DNA from: Lentzea tibetensis | GTDB taxonomy: Bacteria > Actinomycetota > Actinomycetes > Mycobacteriales > Pseudonocardiaceae | Reading direction: 5' to 3' | Length of the DNA: 42,929 nucleotides | Assembly (NCBI RefSeq): GCF_007845675.1 | Contig: NZ_VOBR01000025.1 | Span: forward strand, 1 to 42,929 | Part shown: one piece after another, positions 7,949-16,803 of the stretch | Layout: every line of letters starts with the position of its first letter | Numbering within the stretch: the first letter of the stretch is position 1 | Translations under genes and position numbers: made by a program | Notes under the pieces: model-generated | Database searches by the model: none | Seen by the model: only the letters and a program-made list of their open reading frames with translations | What the model was told of the DNA's origin: nothing

Positions 7949-8976
7949 GGAAGTGGGTCCCCATCACCGCCGTCGCGGTGCTGGCCGCGGGCGGTGCGCT
8001 CGCGTTCACCCTGACCACCCGCGCCGAACCACCACCTGTCCAGCCACCCGCCACACCGAAGACGGTCGCGGTGGTCAAGACCGACCTCGCCGACAGCCAG
8101 GAGTTCAAGGGGGAACTGGGTTTCGGTGCCGCGCAGCCGGTCAGGGGACGCAGGCCCGGCACGGTCACCTGGCTGCCCGCGCCCGGCGCGGAGATCGACC
8201 GCGGTCAGCCGCTGTACAAAGTGGACAACGGGGCGGTGCCGCTGTTCCTCGGTGACACCCCCTTGTGGCGCAAGCTGGACAAGGTGGGCATCAAGGGCCC
8301 GGACGTGAAGCTCGTCCGGGACAACCTGGCCGCGCTCGGGTACAAGAGCGGCGGCGCGGGTGACGAGTGGACGCAGGGCGCGATCGACGCGGTCAAGCGG
8401 TGGCAGAAAGCGGCGAAGGCCGAGGAGACCGGCGTGGTCGACGCCGGTGACGTGGTGGTGCTGCCCGGCAAGGTGCGCGTGCAGACCGTCACGGCGCGGC
8501 TGTCGTCGCCGGGTGACGGCGAGCTGATGTCGGTGACCGCGCCGGGCAAGGCGGTGTCCGCGTCGGTCGAGACGTCGCAGGTCGAGGTGTTCGCGAAGGA
8601 CGCCAAGGTGACGATCATTCTGCCCAGCGGCACCGAAACGCCCGGCACGGTCCGCTCGGTGAGCTCGAACGTCGTCGAGGAGAAGAACGGCGAGAAGTCG
8701 ACCGCGAAGACGGCCGTCGACATCGGCCTCGACGACCTCGCGGCGGTCAGCGGGCTCGACTCCGGACCGGTGCGGATCAAGATCTCCCGCGCCGCGAAGC
8801 AGGGCGTGCTCGCGGTGCCCGTGACGGCGCTGCTGGCGCTGCGCGAGGGCGGCTACGCCGTGCAGGCCGAGGACGGGTCGATGCTCGCGGTGAAGACCGG
8901 CCTGTTCGCCGGTGGCCTGGTGGAGATCAGCGGCGGCGGCCTGCGCGAGGGCCTGAAGGTGGTGACGACGTCATGA
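7945..8976 (+). CDS. Peptidoglycan-binding adaptor of a MacB-type ABC transporter
   Basis: A 343-residue HlyD/RND-adaptor-like protein. It has an N-terminal membrane anchor (about 4-20), a lipoyl/biotinyl-like half ([20 protein letters not shown]), then an inserted PG_binding_1 domain ([20 protein letters not shown]) at roughly 110-160. A beta-rich membrane-proximal region ending in GLREGLKVV follows. Actinobacterial adaptors of this type replace the tunnel-forming proteins of Gram-negatives and may tether the pump to the wall. The GTG at 7945 overlaps the lipoprotein stop; a long open frame upstream of this start is a composition artefact. The stop overlaps the ATPase ATG, giving a tightly coupled operon. 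Confidence 0.88.
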   Translation: MRKWVPITAVAVLAAGGALAFTLTTRAEPPPVQPPATPKTVAVVKTDLADSQEFKGELGFGAAQPVRGRRPGTVTWLPAPGAEIDRGQPLYKVDNGAVPLFLGDTPLWRKLDKVGIKGPDVKLVRDNLAALGYKSGGAGDEWTQGAIDAVKRWQKAAKAEETGVVDAGDVVVLPGKVRVQTVTARLSSPGDGELMSVTAPGKAVSASVETSQVEVFAKDAKVTIILPSGTETPGTVRSVSSNVVEEKNGEKSTAKTAVDIGLDDLAAVSGLDSGPVRIKISRAAKQGVLAVPVTALLALREGGYAVQAEDGSMLAVKTGLFAGGLVEISGGGLREGLKVVTTS

Positions 8977-9647
8977 CACCGGTCCTGCGGATCACCAACG
9001 CCGTCAAGGAGTACGCCGGCGGTGTCCGCGCACTCGACGACGTCTCGCTGACGCTGTCGTCCGGCGAGGCGGTCGCGATCGTCGGCCCGTCCGGTTCGGG
9101 GAAGTCGACGCTGCTCAACCTGCTCGGCACGCTCGACCGGCCGTCCAGCGGCACGGTCGAGCTGAACGGCGTGGACGTGTCGTCGCTGCCGGACCGCAGG
9201 CTGTCGGCGTTGCGCGGCCGCCAGATCGGGTTCGTGTTCCAGCAGTTCCACCTCACGGACGGGCTCAGCGCGGTCGACAACGTCGCCACTGGACTGATGT
9301 ACGCGGGCGTGAAGCGCAAGTGGCGCAAGGCGATGGCCGTCGAGGCGCTGACCAGGGTCGGCCTCGGGCACCGCGTCGAGCACCGCCCGCACGAGCTGTC
9401 CGGCGGCGAGAAGCAGCGCGTCGCGATCGCCCGCGCCCTCGTCAACCGGCCTCGGCTGGTGCTGGCCGACGAGCCGACCGGCGCGCTGGACACCGCGACC
9501 GGTGACGCCGTGCTGGACCTGCTCGTCGACCTGCACGGCGACGGCACCACGCTGGCCGTGATCACGCACGACCGCGAGGTCGCCGCCCGGCTACCGCGCC
9601 GCGTCGAGATCCGCGACGGCAAAATCCGATCGGACACACGCACATGA
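8973..9647 (+). CDS. MacB/LolD-type ABC transporter ATPase
   Basis: A 224-residue nucleotide-binding subunit. Walker [10 protein letters not shown] is at 38-46, Q-loop Gln at about 90 (FVFQQFHL), signature LSGGE at 142-146, Walker B LVLADEP at about 162-168 and the switch His in VITHD. It powers the FtsX-like permease encoded downstream, in a mechanotransmission-type system that expels peptides, antibiotics or envelope components. The ATG overlaps the adaptor stop. The 3' end, from about codon 179, has been duplicated downstream, producing the chimeric frame at 9644-9886. The ATPase itself is full length. Confidence 0.95.
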   Translation: MTPVLRITNAVKEYAGGVRALDDVSLTLSSGEAVAIVGPSGSGKSTLLNLLGTLDRPSSGTVELNGVDVSSLPDRRLSALRGRQIGFVFQQFHLTDGLSAVDNVATGLMYAGVKRKWRKAMAVEALTRVGLGHRVEHRPHELSGGEKQRVAIARALVNRPRLVLADEPTGALDTATGDAVLDLLVDLHGDGTTLAVITHDREVAARLPRRVEIRDGKIRSDTRT

Positions 9648-9989
9648 CCACACCACCCCGCGTGAGCCCGACCGACCTCCTCCAACTCGGCCTCTTCCCC
9701 TTGCGCACCAGGCCACTGCGCGCCGTGCTCTCAGCACGCGGCATGTCAACCGGCAACACCGTGCTCGACCTGCACAACAACCACACCACCCACGCCGCGA
9801 ACACACACCACCGCGAGGTCGCCGCCCGACTACCGCGCCGCGTCGAGATCCGCGACGGCAAAATCCGATCGGACACACGCACATGACCACACCACCCCGC
9901 GTGAGCCCGACCGACCTCCTCCTGCTCGGCCTCTTCCCGTTGCGCACCAGACCGCTGCGCGCGGTGCTCTCAGCACTCGGCATCTCGAT
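9571..9989 (+). repeat. Partial tandem duplication, 239-bp offset
   Basis: Positions 9571-9750 recur at 9810-9989 with a constant offset of 239 bp. The repeat holds the 3' end of the ATPase gene, the ATGA junction and the 5' end of the permease gene. The last about 77 bp of the ATPase differ at only one position. The block between (about 9757-9809) is a diverged copy of ATPase codons from about 179, with a 12-bp deletion. Confidence 0.85.
9644..9886 (+). pseudogene. Chimeric 80-codon frame: permease N-terminus fused to ATPase C-terminus
   Basis: An open frame created by the partial tandem duplication. Residues 1 to about 36 match the permease start ([13 protein letters not shown]), and residues from about 57 to 80 are identical to the last 24 residues of the ATPase. 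The middle (VLDLHNNHTTH) is a degraded copy of the ATPase segment [14 protein letters not shown]. The ATGA couplings survive at both ends, so ribosomes can pass from ATPase through the chimera into the permease without a break. No function is assigned: it may be a neutral relic kept open to protect permease translation, or an expressed small membrane-proximal protein. Confidence 0.75.
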
Positions 9990-11076
9990 CGGCATCGCGA
10001 CGCTGGTCGTGGTGACCGGCATCCCGGCGTCCAGCAGACAGGCGCTGATGGACGAGTTCGCCGCGCTCGGCACGAACCTGCTGCGCGCCGAGGCCACCCC
10101 CGGCCAGACGTCCGGCGCAGACGCGTCGATGCCGTCGGACTCGGTCGCGATGGCGAAGCGGATCGGCCCGGCGGAGCAGGTCGGCGCGGTCGCGAACACG
10201 CATGCGATCGTGCGGCGCTCCGACCAGATCGCGGACTCGGAGACGTCCGGGCTGACCGTCCTCGCGTCGTCGTTGAACCTGCTCGACACGCTCAACGGCC
10301 AGGTGCACACCGGCACGTTCCTCACCGAGGCCACCGAGCGGTTCCCGACGGTCGTGCTCGGCAACGTCGCCGCCACGCGGCTCGGTGTCACCGACGTGAC
10401 CGGCGCGCCGCAGGTGCGGATCAACGACCGGTGGTTCACCGTGATCGGTGTGCTGGCCCCGATGCCGCTGGCGCCGGAGGTGGAGCGCGCCGTGCTCGTC
10501 GGCTGGCAGGCCGCGCGCGACGAGCTGGGCTTCGACGAGCGGCCGACCGTGATCTACCTGCGCGCCACCGAGTCCGCGATCGACGACGTGCGCGCGGTGC
10601 TGCCCGCGACGCTGCACCCGCAACGGCCGTCGCAGGTGCGGGTGAGCCGCCCGTCCGACGCGCTGATCGCGAAACGGCTGACGCAGAACACCTTCTCCGC
10701 GTTGATGCTCGGACTGGCCGGCGTCGCACTGCTGGTCGGCGGCATCGGGGTCGCGAACACGATGGTGATCTCCGTGCTGGAGCGCAAGCGCGAGATCGGG
10801 TTGCGGCGCGCGCTGGGCGCGAACCGCGGGCAGGTGCGGGCGCAGTTCCTCACCGAGTCCGTCGTGCTGTGCGTGCTGGGCGGTCTCGCGGGTGTGCTGC
10901 TGGGCCTGCTCGGCACGTCCGGCTACGCGGCCGGGCACGGCTGGCCGACCGTGATCCCGCTGGACACCGTCCTCATCGGACTCGGTGCCTCCATCGCGAC
11001 GGGCGTCCTGGCCGGCGTCTACCCGGCGGTCCGCGCCTCGCGGCTCACCCCGACCGAGGCGCTAGCGGCTCCCTGA
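9883..11076 (+). CDS. MacB/FtsX-type ABC transporter permease
   Basis: A 397-residue permease. One transmembrane helix lies near the N-terminus (about 25-47), followed by a large extracytoplasmic MacB-PCD domain (about 50-260). Three transmembrane helices form the C-terminal FtsX domain, with the family motif VGGIGVANTMVISVLERKREIGLRRALGA and terminal PAVRASRLTPTEAL. It forms a homodimer with the upstream ATPase and works with the peptidoglycan-binding adaptor. The start overlaps the chimeric frame by ATGA exactly as it would once have overlapped the ATPase. The last 15 bp overlap the convergent PaaK-like gene. Confidence 0.93.
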   Translation: MTTPPRVSPTDLLLLGLFPLRTRPLRAVLSALGISIGIATLVVVTGIPASSRQALMDEFAALGTNLLRAEATPGQTSGADASMPSDSVAMAKRIGPAEQVGAVANTHAIVRRSDQIADSETSGLTVLASSLNLLDTLNGQVHTGTFLTEATERFPTVVLGNVAATRLGVTDVTGAPQVRINDRWFTVIGVLAPMPLAPEVERAVLVGWQAARDELGFDERPTVIYLRATESAIDDVRAVLPATLHPQRPSQVRVSRPSDALIAKRLTQNTFSALMLGLAGVALLVGGIGVANTMVISVLERKREIGLRRALGANRGQVRAQFLTESVVLCVLGGLAGVLLGLLGTSGYAAGHGWPTVIPLDTVLIGLGASIATGVLAGVYPAVRASRLTPTEALAAP

Positions 11077-12417
11077 CCTGGTGTAGCGGTGCTTCACGCC
11101 GACCGGGAAGTACTCCGGGTCGCCAGCAGGCCGCAGCGCGACGTGCGGCAGCTGGCGATCCGGAGGCACGTAGTGGGCGAACTCGCTGTTCAACCGGAGG
11201 AGCTGCGTGCGGATGGACGAAGCGATCACGGCCGCGTCGCCGGTCTGACCGGGCGCCAGCTCGACCGTGACGCGCAACGACGTGTCGCGGTCGGCGTCCT
11301 CGACGGTCTCCAGCACGAACTTCCCCGTCACCCACGCGCTGACGGGTGACTGCTCCAGCCCGACGGTCACGTTCTCCGGGTAGATGTTGGCACCGAAGAA
11401 CGACACGGTGAACAACGACCGCCCGAACACGTACACGAACGGCTGCTCAGGACCGGGCTCCGGCGTGAAACCGTGACGAGCGCAGAACTCCATCATCTCC
11501 GCGTGAGGAACCACACCGCCCTCGTCGGCGATGTCGTAGCGGATGAGCGGGATCCCGTTGTCCCCGCTGAACATCAGCGTGCCTTCGTGCGCCTCGAAGT
11601 ACCGGTGCGCGGGGTCGTACTGCACGAGCGTCGGCAGCCGTGGCGAGCCGAAGAGTGACTGCGCCACACCAGGATTCGAAGCGAGGAACCGCCGGATCGA
11701 CACGCTGGTGGGCGTCTCGTTGCCGAGCACACCGGCGTCCGCCGTGCCGTACAGCGACGCGGACGAGCGCAGGGGATCGCCCATCCCGGCGCGTGCGCCG
11801 ACGAGCGTGCGCCACTCCTCGCTGAACACCTCGCCGGCGAGCACGAGCTTGATGTCGTAGGCGCCCCAGTCGAAATCGGCGGTGTCGATCACGTCCTTGA
11901 TGAACGGCGGGTAGCCGAGCAGCACGACCTGGTCGACGTGCGGCGCCAGCAGCGGCAGCACGCGCAGGATCTCGGCCTTGTTGTTGCCGGGCGCGACGCT
12001 GGTGATCGGATGCCCCGCGGCGGACAGCTGCCGCAGGCACGCCAGCGTGTACAGGCCGCCGACCCACGTGCCGAGCGGGAAGCACACGACGGCCAGTGTG
12101 CGGCGGACGTCCGCGCGAAACCCGTCCACCAGCACCTGCGCGAACCTGGCGGTCACGGCGACCTCGTCGGCCAGCGAACGCGGCCAGATGGTCGGCGAGC
12201 CCGACGACCCGGACGACACCGCGATCATGTCGCCCAGCCGTCCGTCGCGGCACAGGTCGGGCAACGGGTGGCGGCGGTGGTAGTTGTCCTTGGTGAGCAC
12301 GGGCAGGCGCTGGAAGTCGTCGAGGGTCCGGATCGACGCCGGGTCGATGCCGTGCTCGCGCAGCAGCGAGCGGTACGCGGGAACGGTCGACGCCACCTGC
12401 CGGAAGAGCTCGAGCAT
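11062..12417 (-). CDS. PaaK-like adenylate-forming enzyme (phenylacetate-CoA ligase family)
   Basis: A 451-residue member of the ANL superfamily related to phenylacetate-CoA ligase, which activates a carboxylic acid as an acyl-adenylate. It shows the P-loop-like SSGSSGSPTIWPRS, a central YGTADAGVLG substrate/ATP segment, and IRYDIADEGG with GRSLFTVSFFGANIYPENV in the hinge region. The substrate is unknown; stand-alone members can feed secondary metabolism or make aryl-CoA. I chose the ATG at 12417 because a minus-strand TAGGGT lies 7 bp upstream (leaderless); an upstream extension would run through the divergent promoter. Its tail overlaps the permease gene by 15 bp. Confidence 0.85.
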   Translation of the reverse strand: MLELFRQVASTVPAYRSLLREHGIDPASIRTLDDFQRLPVLTKDNYHRRHPLPDLCRDGRLGDMIAVSSGSSGSPTIWPRSLADEVAVTARFAQVLVDGFRADVRRTLAVVCFPLGTWVGGLYTLACLRQLSAAGHPITSVAPGNNKAEILRVLPLLAPHVDQVVLLGYPPFIKDVIDTADFDWGAYDIKLVLAGEVFSEEWRTLVGARAGMGDPLRSSASLYGTADAGVLGNETPTSVSIRRFLASNPGVAQSLFGSPRLPTLVQYDPAHRYFEAHEGTLMFSGDNGIPLIRYDIADEGGVVPHAEMMEFCARHGFTPEPGPEQPFVYVFGRSLFTVSFFGANIYPENVTVGLEQSPVSAWVTGKFVLETVEDADRDTSLRVTVELAPGQTGDAAVIASSIRTQLLRLNSEFAHYVPPDRQLPHVALRPAGDPEYFPVGVKHRYTRSGSR

Positions 12418-12451
12418 GCGGCCGACCCTAGTGAACCGGGTACCGTGCAGT
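12418..12451. promoter_or_regulatory. 34-bp divergent promoter gap with two leaderless starts
   Basis: On the minus strand TAGGGT (12430-12425) lies 7 bp before the PaaK-like ATG at 12417. On the plus strand TACCGT (12441-12446) lies 5 bp before the PH-domain ATG at 12452. Both fit TAnnnT with transcription starting at the start codon. Each promoter's upstream contacts would fall on the other gene's promoter or first codons, so simultaneous firing is unlikely. Confidence 0.45.
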
Positions 12452-12829
12452 ATGGGGCTACTCGACGGAATCATGGGCAACGCGTCGCGCATCGACCCGG
12501 CCGCGGCCGTGAAGGAGTTCGGCAGGCTGCTGGCTCAGGGGGAGCAGGTGCACGCCGCCTATCAGCTGGTGCGCGACTCGTTCCTGTTCACCGACCGGCG
12601 GCTGATCCTGGTCGACAAGCAGGGGATGACCGGCCGCAAGGTCGAGTACCACACGATCCCGTACCGGGCGATCACGCACTTCAGCGTGGAGACGGCGGGC
12701 ACGTTCGACCTGGACGCCGAGCTGAAGATCTACCTGTCCGGCTCGTCCACACCGATCCAGAAGCAGTTCGGCAAGGGCGTCGACGTCTACGAGGTGCAGG
12801 CGCTGCTCGCCACGTTCGTCGCGCGCTGA
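12452..12829 (+). CDS. Bacterial PH-domain protein (PF08000-like)
   Basis: A 125-residue protein matching the bacterial pleckstrin-homology domain family of the YvbH/PF08000 type. Signatures are MGLLDG at the N-terminus, YQLVRDSFLFTDRRLILVDKQG, KVEYHTIPYRAITHFSVETAG and DLDAELKIYLSG, and a C-terminal helix near VQALLATFV. These proteins are cytosolic beta-barrels with no proven role; some are linked to envelope stress. The ATG at 12452 gives the conserved N-terminus; an open frame further upstream lies inside the divergent gene and is rejected. A strong imperfect hairpin follows the stop. Confidence 0.88.
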   Translation: MGLLDGIMGNASRIDPAAAVKEFGRLLAQGEQVHAAYQLVRDSFLFTDRRLILVDKQGMTGRKVEYHTIPYRAITHFSVETAGTFDLDAELKIYLSGSSTPIQKQFGKGVDVYEVQALLATFVAR

Positions 12830-12836
12830 CCTCCGA

Positions 12837-12887
12837 GGAAACGTTTCGGTCCCCGATGTGGACATCATCATCGGGGCCGTCGTTTCC
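12837..12887 (+). terminator. Two-part inverted repeat between PH-domain and S8 protease genes
   Basis: GGAAACG (12837-12843) pairs with CGTTTCC (12881-12887), and CCCCGATG (12851-12858) pairs with CATCGGGG (12869-12876), with a 10-nt loop and a small internal bulge. It begins 8 bp after the PH-domain stop and ends 2 bp before the GAGGGG ribosome-binding site of the S8 gene. It may be a terminator, an attenuator or a protein-binding dyad. Confidence 0.6.
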
Positions 12888-12901
12888 GAGGGGAGCCGGA
12901 C

Positions 12902-14209
12902 GTGGACGAGCGAGAGCAGATCAGGCAGCGCCGAGCGGAGGACATGGCGGCGCGGGCCGACGCCTTCAACTGGTCGCCGGTCGTGGAGAGCCAGGGGTCG
13001 TACTTCCGTCCGAACGAGCTGCTGACCACTGGTCTCGCGTTCCAGCGGCTGTCGGACGAGCTGGCCAAGTACCAGGCGGCGCCGTACGCGAGCGGCTCCG
13101 ACCCGGCCCACTGGCGGGAGACGAGCAAGCTGGCCCGTGAGTCGCGCGACCTGAACTCGACGCTGACCACTGTGGACACGACGCTGCTGACCCTGCGGAC
13201 GAACGACGTGCTGGACGTGGTCGGCAGCCTGGACGCCCTGCTGCGCACGCGCTTCGGCGGCGAGGACGACGACCCGTCCGGGGTGGGCGCCAACCAGGTG
13301 TTCTTCGGTGAGCCGATCTACCAGGGCGGACCGGGTGGGCCGCCGTTCCCGGCGACTCGCCCGGCGCTCACGCTGGGTCCGTCGATGATCACCGGTACCC
13401 CGGACCTCGCCGTGCTCGACACGGGCCTGCCCTTCACCTGGGCGTCGGTGCACGAGGAGCTGGACCGGGTGCTGCTGCCGGATGAAGACGACCACCGGCT
13501 CCCCGGCATCGGCGGGTTCCTCGCGACCCACTCGGGCCACGGCCTGTTCATCTGCGGCCTCGTGCAGCGGGTGGCACCCGGCCTGGTGATCGATCCGGGC
13601 AAGGTGATCGACACGACCGGCGTCGGCGACGACGCGACCATCACCGCTGAGCTGCTGGAGACGCAGGCCAAGGTCATCAACCTGTCGCTGGGCGGCTACA
13701 CGTATCGCAACCGCCCGCCGCAGGCACTCGCACGGGCGCTCGCCCGGCTCGGGCACGACCGCGTCGTGGTCGCCGCGGCGGGCAACAACAACTCGCCGCG
13801 CCCGTTCTGGCCGGCGGCCTTGAAGGGCGTCATCGCGGTGGCCGCGTACGACTCGCGCGGCGGCGGCGTGGCGAAGACGTCGTTCTCCAACCACGGGACG
13901 TGGGTCGACGTGTGCGCGCCCGGTCAAGATCTGGGGAGCACGTTCTTCCCCGGCAACTGGCCGCCGGTGAACGGGCTTCCGCTCGAGCTGGGCGACGGGG
14001 CCGGGTGGAGCGGCACGTCGTTCGCCGCGCCTCTCGTGGCCGCCGAGATCGCCCGCCGCGTGCGCGACTCCAGCCGCTCACCTCGTCAGGTCGCCTACGA
14101 GTTCCTGGCGTCGCTCGAAGAGTCGCCGTGGCCGGACGAGCTGGGCCTCATCTACCAGCCGCAGGTCGACCTGACCGTGCCGCGCGGCGGACTGCCCTCA
14201 AGCACCTAG
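12902..14209 (+). CDS. Cytosolic S8 (subtilisin-like) serine protease
   Basis: A 435-residue S8 family protease with an intact triad: D173 in LAVLDTG, H213 in HSGHGLFICG and S373 in SGTSFAAP, with oxyanion N295 in AAAGNN. There is no signal peptide or transmembrane helix; the first about 160 residues form a charged, uncharacterised N-terminal domain instead of a secretion pro-region. The protease is therefore probably intracellular and regulated. GAGGGG at 12889-12894 precedes the GTG start. It is convergent with the CHAT gene with a 12-bp tail overlap, and the sigma factor lies beyond that, suggesting a shared protease-signalling role (inference). Confidence 0.92.
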   Translation: MDEREQIRQRRAEDMAARADAFNWSPVVESQGSYFRPNELLTTGLAFQRLSDELAKYQAAPYASGSDPAHWRETSKLARESRDLNSTLTTVDTTLLTLRTNDVLDVVGSLDALLRTRFGGEDDDPSGVGANQVFFGEPIYQGGPGGPPFPATRPALTLGPSMITGTPDLAVLDTGLPFTWASVHEELDRVLLPDEDDHRLPGIGGFLATHSGHGLFICGLVQRVAPGLVIDPGKVIDTTGVGDDATITAELLETQAKVINLSLGGYTYRNRPPQALARALARLGHDRVVVAAAGNNNSPRPFWPAALKGVIAVAAYDSRGGGVAKTSFSNHGTWVDVCAPGQDLGSTFFPGNWPPVNGLPLELGDGAGWSGTSFAAPLVAAEIARRVRDSSRSPRQVAYEFLASLEESPWPDELGLIYQPQVDLTVPRGGLPSST

Positions 14210-16765
14210 GCAGATGAACCGGGGCTCGGCAGCCTCGGCCAGCGCTTCGGCGGGGCTGGAACCCGCGCGCAGGTGGGCGTGCAGGTCGCCGACGAACCGG
14301 GCGGTCTCGGCATCGGGCACGGGCGTCACCGCGGCGATCACCGTGCGCGTGCCCAGCGCGAGCAACGCCGACGAGAGCCCCATCAGCTCGTCGCCCGCGC
14401 GCACGGCCGTCCGCCCGGACTGGCACGCCGACAGCACCACCAGCTCCGGCGGGCGGGCGAGCCGTTCGAGGTCGTAGACGGTGAGCGGCCCGTCGGCGAG
14501 CCGCAGCGACGAGAACAGCGGGTTGTCGGTGCGCAGGTCGCCGTGCGCGGCGATGTGCGCGATCCCGGCACCGTCCACCGCGTGCAGCACGGCCTTGCCG
14601 GTCGCCTGCTCCCCGGTCAGGACGACGCCGCCGGGATAGGCGTCGCCCAACGCGTCGACCTCCGCCGCCGCACCGGGCAGTCCGGGCCCGGCGACGAGGA
14701 CGACGCCACCACCGCGAGCGTCTCGCGAACGGGCGTGCAGCCAGCCGGCGGCCGACGGCGCGACCCGCACCGCGCGTCCGCGCAGGCTCGGCAGCAGCCC
14801 CCACGGCGCCGGGTGCAACACGCCGGTCGGCACGACGACCAGCGGCCCGTCGAGCCCGAGCGGCGTGATCAGCAGAGCGTCGAGCGCGGCACCGGTCTCC
14901 CGCACCACCTCACGCATCCGCGCCAGGTCACCGAACCCGGCGGCGAGCCTGCGCAGTCCGAAGTGGGCGGCCTCGACGCGTTCGGCGACCTCGGCGACGG
15001 ACCCGAGGCGGTGCAGCCGGCACCGCCCGCTGCTCACCGTCACCGCGAGCAGCGACCCGGCGTGGTCGACGTACTCGACCAAGGCCCCCGCGCCGAGTGC
15101 GACGCCGAGCTCCGCGACCGAGGGTGGCCGGGTCACCGGCCGGTGCAACGTGCTGCGCGCGCTCCGGCTCGCCTTGAGCACCCTGGCCTCGGCCGCTCTG
15201 AGCTCACGCCGTGTCCGGACGACCGAACGACCGGCGAGCAACGCATCCTGGAGCTCGAGAGACAACCGGCGCACGTCCGCCAGACCGAGAGCCAGCTCGG
15301 GCTCGTCGGGTGGCTGCGCGGGCGGCAACCGCAACGACCGCGCGCGGAACCGTTCGGCCCACGCCAGCACGGCTCTCGGGTCACCCCCGTCGAGGGCCAT
15401 CTCCAGCCCCATCGCGGCGAGCCGGCGACCGTGCGCCGCGACGTGCACCCGGAACTCGGTCGCCCCGAGCGCCGCCTGCCGCTGGTCGACCACGCTCAAC
15501 CCGGCCCGCAATGCGGCCAACGCACCCCGGCGGTCGCCGTCGACGGACCGCAGCAACGCCTCCGCGTGCCACGCCCGCACCCTGAGCCCGGCCGAAGCGG
15601 CCCGCCGAGCCCCAGCCGCCAGCCTCAACTGCTCCCGAGCAGCCCCGACCCGCCCGCTGATCAACGCCGCGTTGGCGGCCGTGAGCCGAGCATCCAGCTC
15701 GGTGCTCCGCCACCCGGCCCGAGCCAGCTCCTCGGCACACCCGACCGCCCGCTGGTAGATCGCACGAGTCGTGCGCCCGCCCTCCGAGCCGCCGAGTCCC
15801 GATGCCAGGACCGACTCCGACGAAGCCCGAAGCCCCAGGAACCGGGCGTGCAGCGCCCACCCCTGTCTCCCCTGCCGCCGGAACGAGGCCCGAGCCGCCT
15901 GCGCGGAAGCCTGAGCCAGGGCGAAGTCCGACGAAGCCAAGGCCACCCGTGCCAGGAGCACCTGCCCCTCGGCGAGATCAGCCCGAGCACCGGAAGCCCG
16001 CATGTCCGCCACGGCACGGGACACCAACTCCCGCGCCTCCCCCACCAACCCGACGGACAGCAACACCTCGGCGTGGTCCACGAGCAACGCGGGATGCACG
16101 GCCCCGTGAGCCCGCAACTCGGCCTCGGCCGATCCGAACAACGACAGGGCGGCGGGCGCGTCGCCACGCCGGGCCGCCACGAACCCGAGGTTCCACGACA
16201 CGTCCGCCGCGAACTTCCCGTACCCGAGTCCCAGGTGGAGCGAACGCGCCCGTTCCAGGTCGGCGGAAGCCAGCGACAGCGACCCGCGGTAGGCGTGCAG
16301 CAACCCGCGGTTGTTCAACGCCCGCGCCTCCCACAACGCGTCCCCGCTGCGCCGCAACGCCCGCACCGCGACACCGAAAGCCGACAGCGCCTCGTCCAGC
16401 CGACCGGCGCGCTGCAGGATCAACGCCCGCTGCGACTGCAGCCGCGCCGCCTGCGCCCCGCGCAACCCGACGGCCGCCGCATCGGCCGAACGCAACGCCG
16501 CGGCGACCTGTCCGCGTTCCAGCAACACGAACGCGAGTGACATTCGCGCCTCGGCCTCCGCCACGCTCCCCGCCGACGCCACCCGCACGGCCAGTCGCCC
16601 GCGACGCTGCGCCGACGCCAGGTCACCCAGCTCGCGCAACGCCAGGGAAGCGGCACGATGAGCCGCCGACGCCTCATCGGGTGACGAGACGGCGGCCGCG
16701 TCGGCGCGTGCGAGTGCGAGGCGGGGCGAGGTCCCCACCAGTGCCAAGGCCTCGGAAGCGCTCAC
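14198..16765 (-). CDS. TPR-CHAT protein (caspase-like cysteine protease family)
   Basis: An 855-residue protein. Residues from about 15 to 430 are Ala/Leu/Arg-rich helical repeats of TPR type (for example ALNNRGLLHAYRGSLSLA, VSWNLGFVAARRGDAPAAL). The C-terminal third is a CHAT domain, a clan CD caspase/separase relative, with the catalytic pair H741 in AHIAAHGD and C781 in VLSACQSG. The ending FICLGA follows ALAEAAEPR directly, so the usual last helix pair of the domain is shortened. CHAT proteases are typically switched on by a bound sensor and cut a defined partner. The only in-frame starts are TTG 16768 and GTG 16765, just after a stop codon; I use the GTG. It is divergent from the sigma factor. 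Confidence 0.9.
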   Translation of the reverse strand: MSASEALALVGTSPRLALARADAAAVSSPDEASAAHRAASLALRELGDLASAQRRGRLAVRVASAGSVAEAEARMSLAFVLLERGQVAAALRSADAAAVGLRGAQAARLQSQRALILQRAGRLDEALSAFGVAVRALRRSGDALWEARALNNRGLLHAYRGSLSLASADLERARSLHLGLGYGKFAADVSWNLGFVAARRGDAPAALSLFGSAEAELRAHGAVHPALLVDHAEVLLSVGLVGEARELVSRAVADMRASGARADLAEGQVLLARVALASSDFALAQASAQAARASFRRQGRQGWALHARFLGLRASSESVLASGLGGSEGGRTTRAIYQRAVGCAEELARAGWRSTELDARLTAANAALISGRVGAAREQLRLAAGARRAASAGLRVRAWHAEALLRSVDGDRRGALAALRAGLSVVDQRQAALGATEFRVHVAAHGRRLAAMGLEMALDGGDPRAVLAWAERFRARSLRLPPAQPPDEPELALGLADVRRLSLELQDALLAGRSVVRTRRELRAAEARVLKASRSARSTLHRPVTRPPSVAELGVALGAGALVEYVDHAGSLLAVTVSSGRCRLHRLGSVAEVAERVEAAHFGLRRLAAGFGDLARMREVVRETGAALDALLITPLGLDGPLVVVPTGVLHPAPWGLLPSLRGRAVRVAPSAAGWLHARSRDARGGGVVLVAGPGLPGAAAEVDALGDAYPGGVVLTGEQATGKAVLHAVDGAGIAHIAAHGDLRTDNPLFSSLRLADGPLTVYDLERLARPPELVVLSACQSGRTAVRAGDELMGLSSALLALGTRTVIAAVTPVPDAETARFVGDLHAHLRAGSSPAEALAEAAEPRFICLGA

Positions 16766-16803
16766 CAAGACAGTGCATCACGGCGGTCGAGTGAGTTCTC
16801 TGG

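Noticed and set aside
14273-16540. Long plus-strand open frame opposite the CHAT gene
   Set aside because: Arg/Pro/Gln-rich antisense translation typical of high-GC DNA; the minus strand has recognisable TPR and CHAT motifs.
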